64,000 bases of DNA, from the NCBI GenBank assembly GCA_007922195.1, contig ML681992.1, positions 39,166,831 to 39,230,830 of the forward strand, written 5' to 3'. Positions 1 through 18,395 of this stretch are shown piece after piece. A program made the translations under genes and the position numbers. The DNA comes from Podocnemis expansa (lineage: Eukaryota; Chordata; Testudines; Podocnemididae). Each line of letters starts with the position of its first letter. The first letter of the stretch is position 1. The notes beneath the pieces are model-generated. The model did no database searches and was not told where the DNA came from. It was given only the letters and a program-made list of their open reading frames with translations.

Positions 1-596
1 TTGCAGGGCAAGCTCTTCAGAGATTACTTAGGACTTTGGGTAGGGGTGCTGGAGGAAAAAAAGAGTCACTGGCAAGCCTTCTGGGCTTTGGCTTTTCTCT
101 GTGGCTTTGTTCTCATGATAAACCCATTCTGGAAACCAGACAGGGCCCAATTTATCAATAGCTTTTGCCCTGTCCTTATGTAACCATGCATGACAAAGTA
201 AGACTTTTCTACTCTCAAACAGCCAGTGAAAGGGCCACCCAGAGCTGCTGTCTCTGTGCTGAGGGAAGTGTAAGGACTGTTTTCCCCTGAAAAGCTCAGG
301 AAGAAATTCAGCAGGGCTGGGGAAGAGAGAAGTTGGAGTCATGCGTCCCTCCTCCCCACATGCACCAAAAAGTAGAGTCAGCACTGCATAGTAAATCTGC
401 TGCACCTCTTAAAGGGAAGTTGCACGTCAGTGCTGCCAGTCCTTCCTCGGAGGTGGTTTAGCTCTGGGTTTCACCTAGTGGGTTTAAGACCCTTTCCAAG
501 GCTTACAGAAGTCAATGGAAGCTTTTCTGTTGATGTCAGTGAGCTTTGGACCAAGCTTGTAAGCGTATCAGCCAGGATTCAATAAAGATCTTAAGC
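1..596. other. intergenic, no feature recognised
   Basis: No exon, RNA gene or known repeat was recognised here. The short open frames on both strands have no familiar motifs and no splice-site context. This is the flank upstream of the first MITE. Confidence 0.5.
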
Positions 597-1060
597 CTCT
601 ATGTCTACTTACAAAATTAATTCAAAGTAGTTAATTAGAAATAACTACTTCAAATTTAATTCACAGTTATTATTTCAAATTAGCACTACTTTGAAGTTAT
701 TGTTTCAACTCAGGAGTCCAGTGAAGATTCTCTAATTTGAAACAAGGTAGGAGTTATTTCGAATTACAGAGTCTTCACTAGACTCTCTAGTTTGAAATAG
801 GGGAAGTCAGGCAAAAGAATAGGGCCATTATTCTGAATAAAGCCTATTCTGCAGCTTAGAATGGCTTATTTGAAATAATAACTTCAAATTAAGCATTATT
901 TTGAAATACAGGCAGGTTTTATTATTTCAAATTAGTGCTTCATATTTCAAATTAAGGGAATGCTTATTTTGAAATAACAAAATGCATGCATGGACAGGAA
1001 AAAAGTTATTTCAGTTTTAGCATCCTTAATTCAAAATAACTTCTAAGTGTAGACATGCCC
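597..1060. mobile_element. Harbinger-like MITE, TTTCGAAATAA palindrome type
   Basis: The ends are inverted copies of one motif: CTATGTCTACTTA on the left and AAGTGTAGACATGCC on the right. The interior is AT-rich and made largely of TTATTTGAAATAA-like words in both orientations, with one intact CpG-centred form (TTATTTCGAATTA, near 755). There is no coding capacity. The same ends occur at 4770, 5891, 16154, 18032 and 27467. Assignment to PIF/Harbinger is inferred from those ends and from 3-bp target duplications at sister copies; a clear duplication was not found here. Confidence 0.6.
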
Positions 1061-3328
1061 AATGAGTCTACTCATGTTCTTAAAGTTGAGTACATGCCTA
1101 ATCTGAAACAGGACTGACCCTGCCAGCAGGTTCGAAGATTTGAGGATCTTGGGGGGTAACCACTGCACCCGTGGGGCACAGGGTGGATTTGGGGTACACT
1201 TTATTAAAATGAGTATAGGGTAAGGTGAGCGGTGGTTGGTGTATGTCGTGTTTGTCACAGTGGTTTCTGTAAAGTGTTGGGGGGTACCTAACTTTTGGGA
1301 GTGGGGACAGGTTGGGGAACAATGGGGTTCTTCAACTAACCTACTAACACTATAGCCCTACTCACTATAACCTAAAGGCTACTTTAATACACTATAGGAA
1401 AAAGAGGGTACAGTACAAAATGGAAGCAGGTGGGGCAGCAGGAGTTCAAAGGCTGGGGGACACAAAGAAGGAGAGAGGTAAGTGGGGAGGGTCTAGGGAC
1501 AGTGGGATGGGGATGCACGGGAGAGCTGGGAGCAATTGGGGAAGCAGGTGGAGATTGGATAGTTGCAGGGGAGACAGGGGTCGAGCAACGGGTCCAGGGT
1601 TTGAGGGAGAGGCTGAGAAGGGGGGTTGAGTGGGAATGGCGGGAGGGAGACACATGTGGGAGTTGGGGCAGGGGAAACTGAGGCATGCAAGGAGTTGGGA
1701 TACACGTGGGTGTTCGGGGAAACAAGAGGGGCTGAACAGAGGGGGGCACAGAAAGCAAGCGGGGGATCGGCGGGTCAGAGGGTCGAGAGGGAGGCAAGCG
1801 GCTGCAAAGGGGGGGTACGAAAAGGGGGAAGAGGCAGCGGCGGGAAGGCAGAAGGGGTTCGGTGAAAGCGATGGCGGGAAGGCACGAGTGGGTCGGGGAA
1901 AGCGGCAGTGGCCGCGGGAGCGGCTCGGGAGGGCAGAAGGGGTTCGGGGGAAGCAGCAGCTGGCAGGCAGAGGCAGCCCGCAGCAGGGGCAGAGAGCCTG
2001 CATGGAGCTGCGGAAAAGTGGCGGGGCTACGGGGCAGCTGGCGGGGGGCAGCAGAGCCGCAGGGGAGCCGACCGGCGGCCGTGGGAAAAGCGGCGGTGGA
2101 GCAGCCACAGAAAGCTGGCGGCGGCTGCGGGGAGTCGGCAAGAGCCGCGGCGGCTGGCGCGGAGGCAACAGGGAGGAGAGCTGCGGGAGCCGCAGCAGGC
2201 AGCAGGGGAAAAGAGCCGCAGGAGCCACAGCGGGACGGGGGCCAAGGGCAGAAAGGAAGTTGGGGCACACGGGTGGGGGGGCTCCAGAAGTAAAGAGGGA
2301 GCAAGGAAAGTTAAAGAGAAAAAGTTTATTTAAGTTGGGGAGGTTACAGAGGGGAGGGCAAAGGCAACTTAACCAAACAATTCTAAAGGCTAGGAACTAA
2401 AGGAAACAATCTTAACAGCTAACTTAAGACTTCTACAGCTACCAATTAACTTTATACAATGTTGCAAAACACAATACTCTTAAAGCAAGTTCAAACAACC
2501 CAGGAGGAAAAGAGATACACTGGGTGATGCAAAGTAAGAAGCAATTACAGACACGGGGAGCTCCTAACATACACACTGAAGTGGGAACACACACACAAGC
2601 CTGTAGAGCTGGGGAAAGCAGTTTTGCAGCAGTGGTAAAGAAATAGAATAACTTTTTTTCTTAGAGAAAGGTTGCAGGGCAGACTCTTACGACTCCTAGC
2701 AGCAAGGATAACAGCATTACAGGCTGGAGGAGACTCATAATCGGCGGGCAGTAACTCGTGGGGGTAACTCGTGGATACGCTCTAGGGGGAACTCGTGAGC
2801 GGAGGAGGCAGCTTCTGGTTGATCAGGCCAGGAGAGATGTTGAAAACCGTCCTGCCTGAGCACCCCAGAACCTCAGCTTTTAAAGACTATTTCCCGCCTT
2901 TCCCTGATTACAGGGAATGTGGGGAACAATGGGGGTATGAGTCATGCCCTGCAGAACCTTGCAGTTAGGCAGAGCCCACCTACACCAAGCCCTGCAAAAT
3001 AATGGGCCCCCAAGGTGGTAACGGCCATCCAGTTGAGTTCAAGGGGGCCATCTAGTTAAGGTGAAGGAGCCATTGTTCACTTCACACGTTCTACGTACTT
3101 TAATGATGGCCCGGGAGGGGCGGCCATCAAAGTAACAGTTATGAGTCACAGACAAGGACCGTAATGCACAAGCTATCCCTAAAGATTATTTTTCGATACC
3201 ATTATCTAGCCAAAAGTGATTCCATCTCTCTATTTGCCAAGGTTCAAACATGTAACAAAGAAAAATGAGGGACACAGAAATACTATTGATCTGGGATACT
3301 TAAAAGACTGTGTGGTTAGTGTAAATTT
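1061..3328. repeat. unclassified repeat with G/A-rich core
   Basis: The core at about 1384-2300 is strongly purine-rich on the + strand, with many GGGAGG, GGCGGG and GGCAGC runs. The long open frames on both strands are by-products of this composition. Outside the core, TTTATTAAA (about 1200) and GTTTATTTAA (about 2320) would be AATAAA-type signals on the minus strand. The stretch 2750-3088, read on the minus strand, has an LTR-like look: it begins TGTGAAGTGAAC at 3088 and has a TTTAAAAG box near 2880. A minus-strand LTR relic is possible, but no paired end or target duplication was found. Confidence 0.3.
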
Positions 3329-3444
3329 CCAAAGGGATAGCCATGTTAGTCTAGTGCAGCAAAAAAGAAATAAGGAGTTGTGTGGCACTTTAAGACTAAC
3401 AGCTTTATTTTTCACATGAGCTTTCATGGGAGAAAATTCCACTT
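3329..3444 (+). repeat. interspersed repeat, AGCCATGTTAGTCTAG family
   Basis: This copy starts AAAGGGATAGCCATGTTAGT and runs through a GGCACTTTAAGACTAACA block to CATGAGCTTTCATGGGAGAA. The same body recurs at 36749, 51438, 53530, 53590 and 55085, and a head fragment occurs at 32817. The family is common in turtle genomes. Its class (SINE or DNA element) cannot be settled from this window. No coding potential. Confidence 0.6.
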
Positions 3445-4291
3445 GTTTCCTTTTTGGTTAGTGTAATCAGCTCTTCTTCTAAACACCCTGTCATGACTCT
3501 GCATTTAAAATGTAAGTAGTCTTCAGCAATAAAAGTGAAGGGACAGCAAATTTGTCATCTGAGAGGTATGGAGGTGAGGCTGGAAGGTGAATGGAGGTTT
3601 TGCTGAGTGGAAAACTTCCTAAAACTTAAGCATATAGGAACAGATTCTCTATATAGCCTTCATAATCTGCAATTTTTTTCATAAATAAAAATTTAAACAC
3701 TAGATTTTCCTGCTGAATGTAATGAACACAGATATGAAATCTTTAAAGCAGACTAAATACTCATTATAGCAGAAGGGATTGAATGTCTTATCTATCAAAA
3801 GAAACTAAACAGTTTTGTTGTAATAGCAGACAGAGTATAATACACTTCATAAGTGGGCAAAAGGAAACTTTCCTTGTGATTTCATGCCTTTTTATGGTAA
3901 TTCTTTCTTCTTGGCATCAGCCTACACACTTGAGCCACACTTGAACTTTTCATTTAAGGACATGCTCAAGTGTTCCTTAGAATAAATTTGTTGAGAATCT
4001 AGCTCAGACCTCCTATCCAAGCACAGTGACCAGTAGACATTCAATAATGAATCACTTGATTCTACTTCACTTTTTCATCCAGCTGAATGGTAAAAACAGA
4101 AATGCAAAATATGGAAGATGTCATATCAGAAATGCTACATCATTCCTAGTTTCACTGTGAAATGCTGATAGGCAATTTTGCCTACACCAAAAAAATCCAT
4201 TCTCAGTCAGTGGAACTATTCTATACAAGCTAGCTAAGTGATGTTTTTCACAGAACGATTATTTACCTGAGTAAACATCCCAGGCATGAAC
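3445..4291. other. intergenic, no feature recognised
   Basis: AT-rich sequence without a recognisable exon, RNA gene or repeat family. Confidence 0.4.
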
Positions 4292-4299
4292 CTTTAGAC

Positions 4300-4690
4300 C
4301 AAGGGTGTCTAACATGCAGCCCATGGGCCAAATGTGGTCTGCAAACCAATTCCATCTAGCCCATGACTGCGCTCTGCCAGTCCACAATCTCACCCTAGCA
4401 GAAAGATAAAGATAAAGATAAAGTGGTCTTGCATACCAAGCATTTCACAATAATGTGTCAGGTCTCATGACATCATGATGCTGTGAGTATATGATTCTGT
4501 TCTCCATGAGTCTGCACATTATCCCTAAAACAGAGAGAAAGAGAGAGAGAGATGGAGCACAGTTTCACATACACAGCGTTCCACAATGCTGCAAGAGCTC
4601 TGTAGTACTTTGATTTAAGGTATGTAAAGCCCACTTGAAGCACATTTAAGTCATATCTGATCCACCACAGCCAATGAATTTGACCCCGTG
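4300..4690. mobile_element. hAT-like MITE with perfect 8-bp target duplication
   Basis: The element begins CAAGGGTGTCTAACATGC and ends TTTGACCCCGTG, an imperfect inverted pair of hAT type. It is flanked by identical octamers CTTTAGAC at 4292-4299 and 4691-4698. An 8-bp duplication is the hAT signature. The interior holds a short AGATAA/GATAAA microsatellite near 4400 and a GAGA run near 4535. There is no transposase frame, so it is non-autonomous. Confidence 0.8.
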
Positions 4691-4769
4691 CTTTAGACAG
4701 TAATATCATGAGGCATTTTTATATAGTTTTATACTCCCTCACTGTATAGAAGCAGCAGTCACTATAATT

Positions 4770-5207
4770 GGCTATGTCTACACTGAGCATTTCAATTCAA
4801 ATTCTGAATTCGAATTGACCAATTTGAATCTAATTTGAATTCAGTCAATTCAAATTGACATGACCACACTAGAAAATCCAGTTTGAATTGGCATGTCCAT
4901 GAACAGGACTTGCTAGTTCGAATTCAGTAGCTGGCTCTATTGTATAGGGAAAAATCAAGCTGTGGCTAATTCAAACTAACAGTGAATTCAAATTGACATG
5001 GCCACACTATGTCAATTCGAATTACTCACGTTGAATTGACCCTGATTTCAGTGGAAAAGCGGGTTTAACCAATTCGAACTCGCTTTCCTCAATTCAAACT
5101 GAGGAGTGCCTCAGTTCGAATTGAGGAAAGCGGGCATGTCCATGCACTTATTTGAATTCGAATTGATTACAATCAATTTGAATTCACATGTAAGTGTAGA
5201 CATAGCT
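4770..5207. mobile_element. Harbinger-like MITE, AATTCGAATT palindrome type
   Basis: The left end is GGCTATGTCTACACTGA and the right end is TAAGTGTAGACATAGCT. The 3-bp flanks match (ATT at 4767-4769 and 5208-5210). The interior is dominated by AATTCGAATT and its decayed forms AATTTGAATT and AATTCAAATT. There is no open frame. The ends are shared with the other CTATGTCTACACT elements in the window, but the internal palindrome differs. Confidence 0.75.
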
Positions 5208-5210
5208 ATT

Positions 5211-5678
5211 AATATAACATAAGAGATTTTATTCTAACATCCTATGGCTTTCAAGGGCATCCACCTCTGAGGTTGAAATTTCACAATTTGGGGCCAGATT
5301 TTCTGCTTGGTTTGTGTTGAGCCCACACACAGTGTGGGGGGTCAGCCTACTGGTATGGTTCTCTGCTTGTCTGCTTCAGTTTTGGCCCTTGCCTAGGTTA
5401 GAGCAGCCTGGCAACTGCTTTATCTACTGATAGTTGATAAAGGGCTCATTGACCTTGGAATTTCTCTGATTTATATGAGGAATAAGATCATTCCCCTGAT
5501 GTCCAAAGATACCAGCAGAGCACAAAATGTCTGACATCCAGCTTTTAACCATTGCTGCTTTCTTAGTTGTATCAAAGCACAGCTCAGCCCCAAGAATCTT
5601 CCTATTAACTTCAGTCAGAGTAGAACTGGGCCCTCATTTACAGTTAAATACATGCTTAGTTTTGTGCATGTGAGTATT
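5211..5678. other. intergenic, no feature recognised
   Basis: Unique-looking sequence between a MITE and a SINE. No exon or RNA gene was seen. Confidence 0.4.
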
Positions 5679-5800
5679 CAAATCAAATCAAATCAAATCA
5701 TAGGGCTGGAAGGGACCTCATGAGATCATCGAGTCCAACCCCCTGGGAATTGAACCCAGGACCTTCTGCATGTTAAGCAGAGGTAGTCCTTTTATAAAAC
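5679..5800 (-). repeat. tRNA-headed SINE with CR1-like tail
   Basis: On the minus strand the head reads CTGCTTAACATGCAGAAGG followed by GGGTTCAATTCCC, which resembles a tRNA anticodon arm and a T arm with a pol III B box. After it comes a CR1-like 3' segment containing GATGATCTCATGAGGTCCC, then a TTTGA pentamer tail (AATCA repeats on the + strand, 5680-5700). A tRNA head joined to a CR1 tail is the layout of the tortoise pol III SINE family. The A-box half is missing or degraded, so the copy is probably 5'-truncated. Confidence 0.7.
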
Positions 5801-5890
5801 ACAGCAGATTCGTCTTTCCTAGTTACAGCACCAAATGCTGGGAAGGTGGGGCTCTTTCACTTATTCCACCAGATTAGGTCCACTGTCACT

Positions 5891-6324
5891 GGCTATGTCT
5901 ATACTACAGGGCTCAGTTAAGTCAACTTAATAAGGTCTACTTAAAGTCGACTTTAAGTAGACCTTATTAAGTTGACTTAGTGAGGCCGCATTGCATTAAG
6001 TTGACTTTATACAGTCAACTTAAGCCAGGGGACCCATTTAAAGTTGATTTAATAAAGTCAACATTAAATGGGTCCCCTGGCTTAAGTCAACTTCATAAAG
6101 TCAACTTAAATGGCCCCAATGCACTAAGTCAACTTTATTAAGTCACTTCAATGGCTACATTGTGTTAAGTTGACTTAATAAAGTCAATTTAACCCTTAAA
6201 GTCGACTTTAAGGGCAGGAGAAGCCCTTAAGTCAACTTAATGAAGTCCAAATGTGGCCAGGGCTTTTGCTTAAGTCAACTTAAGCCTCCTTTAGTTGACT
6301 TAAGCCCATAGTGTAAACATACCC
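5891..6324. mobile_element. Harbinger-like MITE, AAGTCGACTT palindrome type
   Basis: The left end is GGCTATGTCTATACTAC and the right end is ATAGTGTAAACATACCC. The 3-bp flanks match (ACT at 5888-5890 and 6325-6327). The interior is almost entirely built from AAGTCGACTT (intact at 5943-5954 and about 6197-6210) and its decay products AAGTCAACTT and AAGTTGACTT. Single strands of this element could fold extensively. It is the closest MITE upstream of the MMP7 promoter, about 0.9 kb away. Confidence 0.75.
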
Positions 6325-6327
6325 ACT

Positions 6328-7187
6328 GAGATGTGCACCCAAAGAGCGACAATAAGCTGATATTTGTTCTGAAGTACCCTGTGCAATAAATCCATTGCTT
6401 GCTCTAGTATTCCATGGAATGAATGCAAGAGGCCAGAATTTGGCTCAGTGGACCAGCTAGATAGATTCTGCCCACTTCTGCTCCCATTTACATTTCTGCA
6501 GTCGCACAGAAATCCACAAGGTTGCACCAGTTTAATTGAGTGTAACTCCTTATTCTTTCAGATAAGCATCTGTTTTCTTCACATGCATACCTTAGGATAG
6601 TTCTCATCCCTTTATTTTATACCCAATAAGCCATTGCAGAGATTGAGGTAAAAAATATTGACATGCCATAATCTTCTACTTCTAAATACAGAGTCTCCAG
6701 ATTCTCATCTCAATTAAATCTGGAGAAATCTCTCTAACTGCAGTAGATTTACAGTAACCTTCAAAATAACTGACATAAGAATCTGACCCAGTACCTTAAA
6801 TAGAAACTTCTTCACTGGCAGGCATCACAAAGTAAGTAGTTTTAAGTGATTTCAGTCACACGGCACTAACACACATTTAGTCACGTCCTCTGCAGTCAAT
6901 CAATATAAGCCGAATATCAAGCCAGAAAAGTGTTGCAATGTGTGTTAATGGCACCAAGGAAATTTTGGGAAGCTGAGATTATACAATAAGCACATTTATT
7001 GACTGAAATTAAGAAAGCTAACTTCCCTGATCCCCTGTGGTTTTAGCATTTGAATAGCATGAAAGGGGAGGTGAAGTTGGCTGCCTCATCTGTCAGGGTG
7101 ACATCAGCTATTCTGTCAACAAAAAGTTCTTCATTTACATTATGGGATAGACACCTTAAAAGGATTATAACAAATAACAAAAACCAC
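6328..7187. other. MMP7 upstream flank
   Basis: No repeat was recognised. This segment is the distal 5' flank of MMP7. A CRE-like TGACATCA lies at about 7099-7106, but its use is not shown by the sequence. Confidence 0.4.
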
Positions 7188-7275
7188 ACAGGAAACCTAA
7201 AAATGACTCACGTAAATTATTACCACATATTGCAGCTAGGTCTATATAAGCATTTCAGCTGTGATCATTAGCTAT
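7188..7275 (+). promoter_or_regulatory. MMP7: MMP7 proximal promoter: ETS, AP-1 and TATA
   Basis: A consensus AP-1 site TGACTCA lies at 7204-7210, an ETS/PEA3-like AGGAAAC at 7190-7196, and a TATA box TATATAAG at 7243-7250. A start site about 30 bp past the TATA box would fall near 7273-7278. That would put AP-1 at roughly -67 and leave a short 5' leader before the ATG at 7312. Inducible collagenase and matrilysin promoters are known for an AP-1 site near this position with a neighbouring PEA3/ETS site. The motifs are seen directly; the start site and factor binding are inferred. Confidence 0.75.
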
Positions 7276-7311
7276 CGAAGACCTATTTAACAGACATCGT
7301 TTGATAACACT

Positions 7312-14054
<6,743 letters not shown>

Positions 14055-14260
14055 AACCTATGGTGTGCTTAAAAGGGATGGAAAATTCATAGCCTATACT
14101 TTATTTTCAACAAGAAATGTTTCACTTTATTTCTTCTGTGAATTAAAATGCCAAATCTGTGAGGAGCAAATTCTGCTCCTATACATTTACTGAGATTTGA
14201 GAACCTCTTTACATTTATTCAATAGTTTCTGTGAAAATAAAACTTCTTCCAACCTTATTC
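14055..14260 (+). terminator. MMP7: MMP7 3' UTR with AATAAA polyadenylation signal
   Basis: The canonical hexamer AATAAA is at 14236-14241, about 180 bp after the stop. TG- and T-rich sequence follows (CCTGTCTGTCC). A short 3' UTR of about 200 nt is inferred. Confidence 0.8.
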
Positions 14261-14629
14261 TGCCTTCCAACATTCCTGTCTGTCCTAAACTCTGGTGCAA
14301 TGCATTTCACTGGTGGGCTCTGAGACTTCTATACGTATAATATGTATATACAGGATAAAATTCTCAGTTGGATTCTTAAAGTCGTTGAGTGCATCTAACT
14401 CCATGATTTAGGCTCCCAATCCCCCACTCCTTTCTTTGCATCACTGCTCCATCCTCTCCTATTCCCTCCATTTACATACCCAGATTCACAGACAGTACCC
14501 TTCATGGGGCCCAGAGGAAGTATGTAAGATGATGTAAGACATGAAGAGGAAGAGTAATGTAAATACCAGTCCAATAGGCAATATTGGTAGAAGAATGACT
14601 GTGCCAAATAAAGTAACGAATGTGAGCTA
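14242..14629. other. intergenic downstream of MMP7, no feature recognised
   Basis: Nothing recognisable was seen between the MMP7 polyadenylation site and the LINE that follows. Confidence 0.4.
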
Positions 14630-16153
14630 GCTAAACAGCAAACATTAAAATGTTTGTATACCAATGTTAGGAGCCTAGGTGACAAAATGGAGGAACTAGT
14701 GCTGCTGAGAGGAAGTAAAACCAGATATTCTACGGATAAGAGAGACAGTGGAACAGTAGTCAGGACTGGTAGACAGGTATGGAAGGCTATGTGCTATTTA
14801 GGAAAGACAGATATAAAGGCAAAGGTGGTGGAGTAGCACTGTATATCAATGACGAGGTAGACTGTAAAGAAATTAAAAGTGCTGAAATTGACAAAATAGA
14901 ATCTGTCTAGGTAAAAATCACATTGGGGAAGAAAACTGTAGCTCCCCCTGGAATAATGCTTGAGCTGTGCTAGAGACCACTGGGAACTGATTTGTACATG
15001 GACAGAGATCTCTTTAAGGCTTTTAATGAAGTAAACACTATGGGGAACTGTGTGGTTATGGGACACTAACTTCAGAGTAATAGACTGGAGGACAAGTGCT
15101 AGTCATAACAATAAAGCCCAACTTTCCTGTAAGTGATGAACTCCTTCACCAAACAGTTACTGAACCAAAGAAAGGGGATGCCATCTTAAACTGGATATGG
15201 GTGAATAGTGAGAATCTCATAGAAGAACTGATTGTATGGGACAACCATGGCTTAAGTGGCAATGAGCTAATTCAAACTAAATGGAGGAATAAACAAAAAT
15301 AGATTTGTGATGAGGGTTGTGACGTCAAAAGGGCTAACTTTAAAAAAATTAAAGGAATTATTTGGGCAAGTGGATTGGATTGAGGAACTCACAGATCTAA
15401 AGGTGGAGGAAGCTTAGAATTACTTCAAGTAAAAGTTGCAGGAACTTTCAGAAGCCTGCATCCCAAAGAAGGGAGGAAAAATCGTAGGCAAGAGTTGTAG
15501 ACCAAACTGCATAAGTAAGCATCTCAGGTTATTAAGAGAAAGGAGAAAGCCTACAAGGAGTGGAAGATAGAAGGGATCAGCAAGGAAGGCTACCTCACTG
15601 AAGTCAGAACATGTAGCAGTAAAAACCAAATGGAGTTGAACCTTGCAAAGGGAATTAAAACCAATAGTAAAGGGTTCTGTAGCCATATAAAAAGGAAGAA
15701 AACAAAGAAAGGACAAGTGGGAACACTTAGCACTGAGGATGGAGAAGAAGTTAAGAATAACCTAGACATGGCTCAATATCTAAACAAATACTTTGTCTTC
15801 ACTTTTAATAAGGCTAATGATGAGCTTAGGGTTGGTGGTCAGATGGCCAATGGTAATGAGGATATGGAAGTATAAGCTCAAACAGATTAATGCCACTAAA
15901 TCAGGGGGCCAGAACAATTTTCATCCAAGAATATTAAAGGAACTGGAAAATGAAACTGTAAACCCATTAGCAAGGATTTTTGATGAATCTCTAAACTTAG
16001 GGATCGTATCATATGATTGGAGAATTGCTAACATAGTTCCTATGTTTAAGAGAAGGAAACAAATTATCTGGATAACTACAGGCCTGTTTCTTTTACTAAC
16101 TAATATGCAAGATCTTGGAGAAAATTGTATAAGAGAAAATAGTTAAGGACATT
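14630..16153 (+). pseudogene. decayed CR1-type LINE, 5' part (endonuclease to RT)
   Basis: Degenerate reading frames shift through a non-LTR ORF2. The stretch near 14655-15250 corresponds to the endonuclease domain (for example the region reading YTNVRSLGDKMEEL near 14654). RT N-terminal motifs follow near 15900-16070 (PRILKELENET and SYDWRIANIVPMF). Frameshifts and stops occur throughout, so it is not functional. The copy is continued after the inserted MITE at 16885. Confidence 0.75.
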
Positions 16154-16884
16154 GGTTGTGTCCACATGAGGCTTTTATTTCCAAACAACAATAGTTGTTT
16201 TGAAATAAAACTGGCCTTGTCCAAACAACATTTCTTTATTTCGAAATGACAGGAACCTTTATTTCGAAATAAGGTCTGTCATTTCGGAACTATAAAACCT
16301 CCCTGAAAGAGAAATAGCCCTTGTTTTAAAAGGGTTGTTTCGAAACAATGCAGTTGGGATGCATTGTCTTGAAACAACCCTGTTTCAAATATGGGCTTTG
16401 ACCTTCCTCCCAGGGTGGGGGGCAGAGCTGGCTCCCACAGCACTTGCCCAGGGGGCACCCACCGCTGAGCCTGGGCAGGGGGCAGAGCCAGTTCCCACAG
16501 CCCCTGCCTAGGCTGCGGCCACCGAGCCCGGGCTGCTGGGTCAAGTGGGCTCCTGACTGGCAGCGCCCCAGCAGCTGGCACCCCAGCAAGCCTGGGGAGC
16601 CCGCTCCGGGGATCCCCCCTCCACCAGGTGACAGAGGGGGTGCCCCACAGTTCTTCCAGGTGAGAGCCAGGCAGGGGATTGGGTGGCAACATGGCCCTGC
16701 CAGGGGGCCATGTTGCCACACCTCCCATGATACCCCTTCTCCTGAAATGAAATAGCATGTCCGGACACAGGACATGTTACTTCGCTTTGAGGGTTTCCCT
16801 TATTTCAAAATAAGCTATTTTGAAATAAGGATTTTATTTCAAAATAAGTTACTTTGAAATTAAAATTTGCATGTGAACATAGCC
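16154..16884. mobile_element. Harbinger-like MITE, TTGTTTCGAAACAA/TTATTTCGAAATAA type
   Basis: The ends are GGTTGTGTCCACATG and CATGTGAACATAGCC, with a 3-bp duplication ATT (16151-16153 and 16885-16887). It interrupts the CR1 LINE so cleanly that the host reading GGACATTGAG is restored on removal. The flanks are arrays of TTGTTTCGAAACAA- and TTATTTCGAAATAA-type palindromes. The centre (about 16400-16735) is GC-rich and includes the hairpin GGCAACATGGCCC/GGGGCCATGTTGCC near 16685-16720. Confidence 0.8.
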
Positions 16885-18031
16885 ATTGAGAATAACCGTA
16901 ACTGGGATAAAATTCAAGGTTTTACCATGCCAGATCAACCTGATCTCCTTTTCTGAGAAAATAACAGATTTTTTAGGCAATGGGAATGCAGTAAATCTAA
17001 TTTATCTAGATCTCAGTAAAACACCTGATATGGATCCACATGGGGAATTATTAAATTAGAAGAGATACAGATTAATGCAAAAATAGAAAGGTGGATAAGG
17101 AACTGGTTAAAGGGGAGACTACAATGTGTCATACTGAAAGGTGAACTGTCAGGCTGGTGGGAGGTTACTAGTGGAGTTCCTCAGGGATATCCTGGGACCA
17201 CTGTTATTTAACCTTTTTATTAGTTACATTGCACAAAACATGGGAATGTGCAAATAAAGTTTGTGAATGACACAAAGTTGGGAGGTATTACCAGTACACA
17301 GAAGACTCAGAAAGCTGAGAGGAGATATGGTTGCTCTCTATAAAGATATCAGAGGGATAAATAGCAAGGAGGGAGAAGAATTATTTAAGTTCAGGACCAA
17401 TGTGGACACAAGAACAAATGGATATAAGCTCGCCATCAGGAAGTTTAGACTTGAAATTAGATGCTGGTTTCTAAGGAGTGAAGTTCTGGAATAGCCTTCC
17501 AAAGGGAACAGTGGAGTGAAAAAAACCTAGCTGGCATCAAAACTGAGCTTGATACATTTAAGGAGGGGATGGTATGATGAGACAGCCTAGTTTGGCAATT
17601 GATCCATCTTTGACTATTGGTGATGCATATGCCACTGGCCTGACATGAGATGTTTGATGGGGTGGATACTGAGTTATTACAGAGAATTCTTTCTTGAATG
17701 TCTGAACAGTGACTCTTGCCCATAAGCTCAGGGTTTAATCAATCACCATATGTGGGACGGGAAGGAATTTTCCTCAAAGGTAGATTGGCAAAGTTTCTCT
17801 TTTTTTTTTTTTTTTAAGGCGGTGGGGTGTTCACTCTTCCTCTACATCATGGAGTACAACTCAATTGCTGGTTAATTCTCTGTACCTTAAAGTCTTTAAA
17901 TCATGATTTGAGGACTTCAGTATCTTAGTTATAGGTCAGGGGTCTATTAGAGTAGTGGGTGAGTGAGGTTCTATGGGCTGCATTATGCAGAAGGTCAGAC
18001 CAGATGATCCCATTGTTCTCTTCTGACCATA
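16885..18031 (+). pseudogene. decayed CR1-type LINE, RT and 3' UTR part
   Basis: This continues the LINE from 16153. It carries RT remnants reading LKGRLQCVILKGELSG and SGVPQG (about 17105-17190), then jumps near 17300 to the C-terminal part of ORF2 (near 17310-17500). This suggests an internal deletion of several hundred bases in the middle of the RT/C-terminal region. The 3' end has GATGATCCCATTGTTCTC-like sequence before 18032. Non-functional. Confidence 0.75.
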
Positions 18032-18395
18032 GGCTATGTCTACACTAGCTAATTAGTCTGACCTGACTAATTTGAACCCTGAATGGTTAGTTCAAACTAA
18101 CTGCTTAGTTCAAACTTATTTCAAAATTTAGTTTGAACTAACACAAAGTAGTCATGCTAGTTCGAACCAAATAAGTTTGAACTAGCAGTTAGTTTGAACT
18201 AAGCACTGTGTTTTAGTTTGAACTAACTTTTAGTTCACACTGTGTTTTTTCAGTTTGAACTAAAAAGTTAGTTCAAACTAAAAAAAGCACAGCTAGTTCA
18301 ACTAAAGACTAGTTTGAACTAAAAAAACACGCCTAGTTGGAACTAAGTTTTGAACTACTTAGTTTGGACTAAGCAAATCTGGTGCAGACATAGCC
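18032..18395. mobile_element. Harbinger-like MITE, TTAGTTCGAACTAA palindrome type
   Basis: The ends are GGCTATGTCTACACTAGC and GGTGCAGACATAGCC. The interior is almost wholly AGTTTGAACTAA and TTAGTTCAAACT words, with CpG-intact AGTTCGAAC at about 18158. It sits at the 3' end of the CR1 LINE. The flanks (CATA, TATG) do not give a clear 3-bp duplication. Confidence 0.75.

Noticed and set aside
1384..2400. Overlapping long open frames on both strands
   Set aside because: They are caused by strand-biased, stop-poor composition. There are no domains, codon pattern or splice context.
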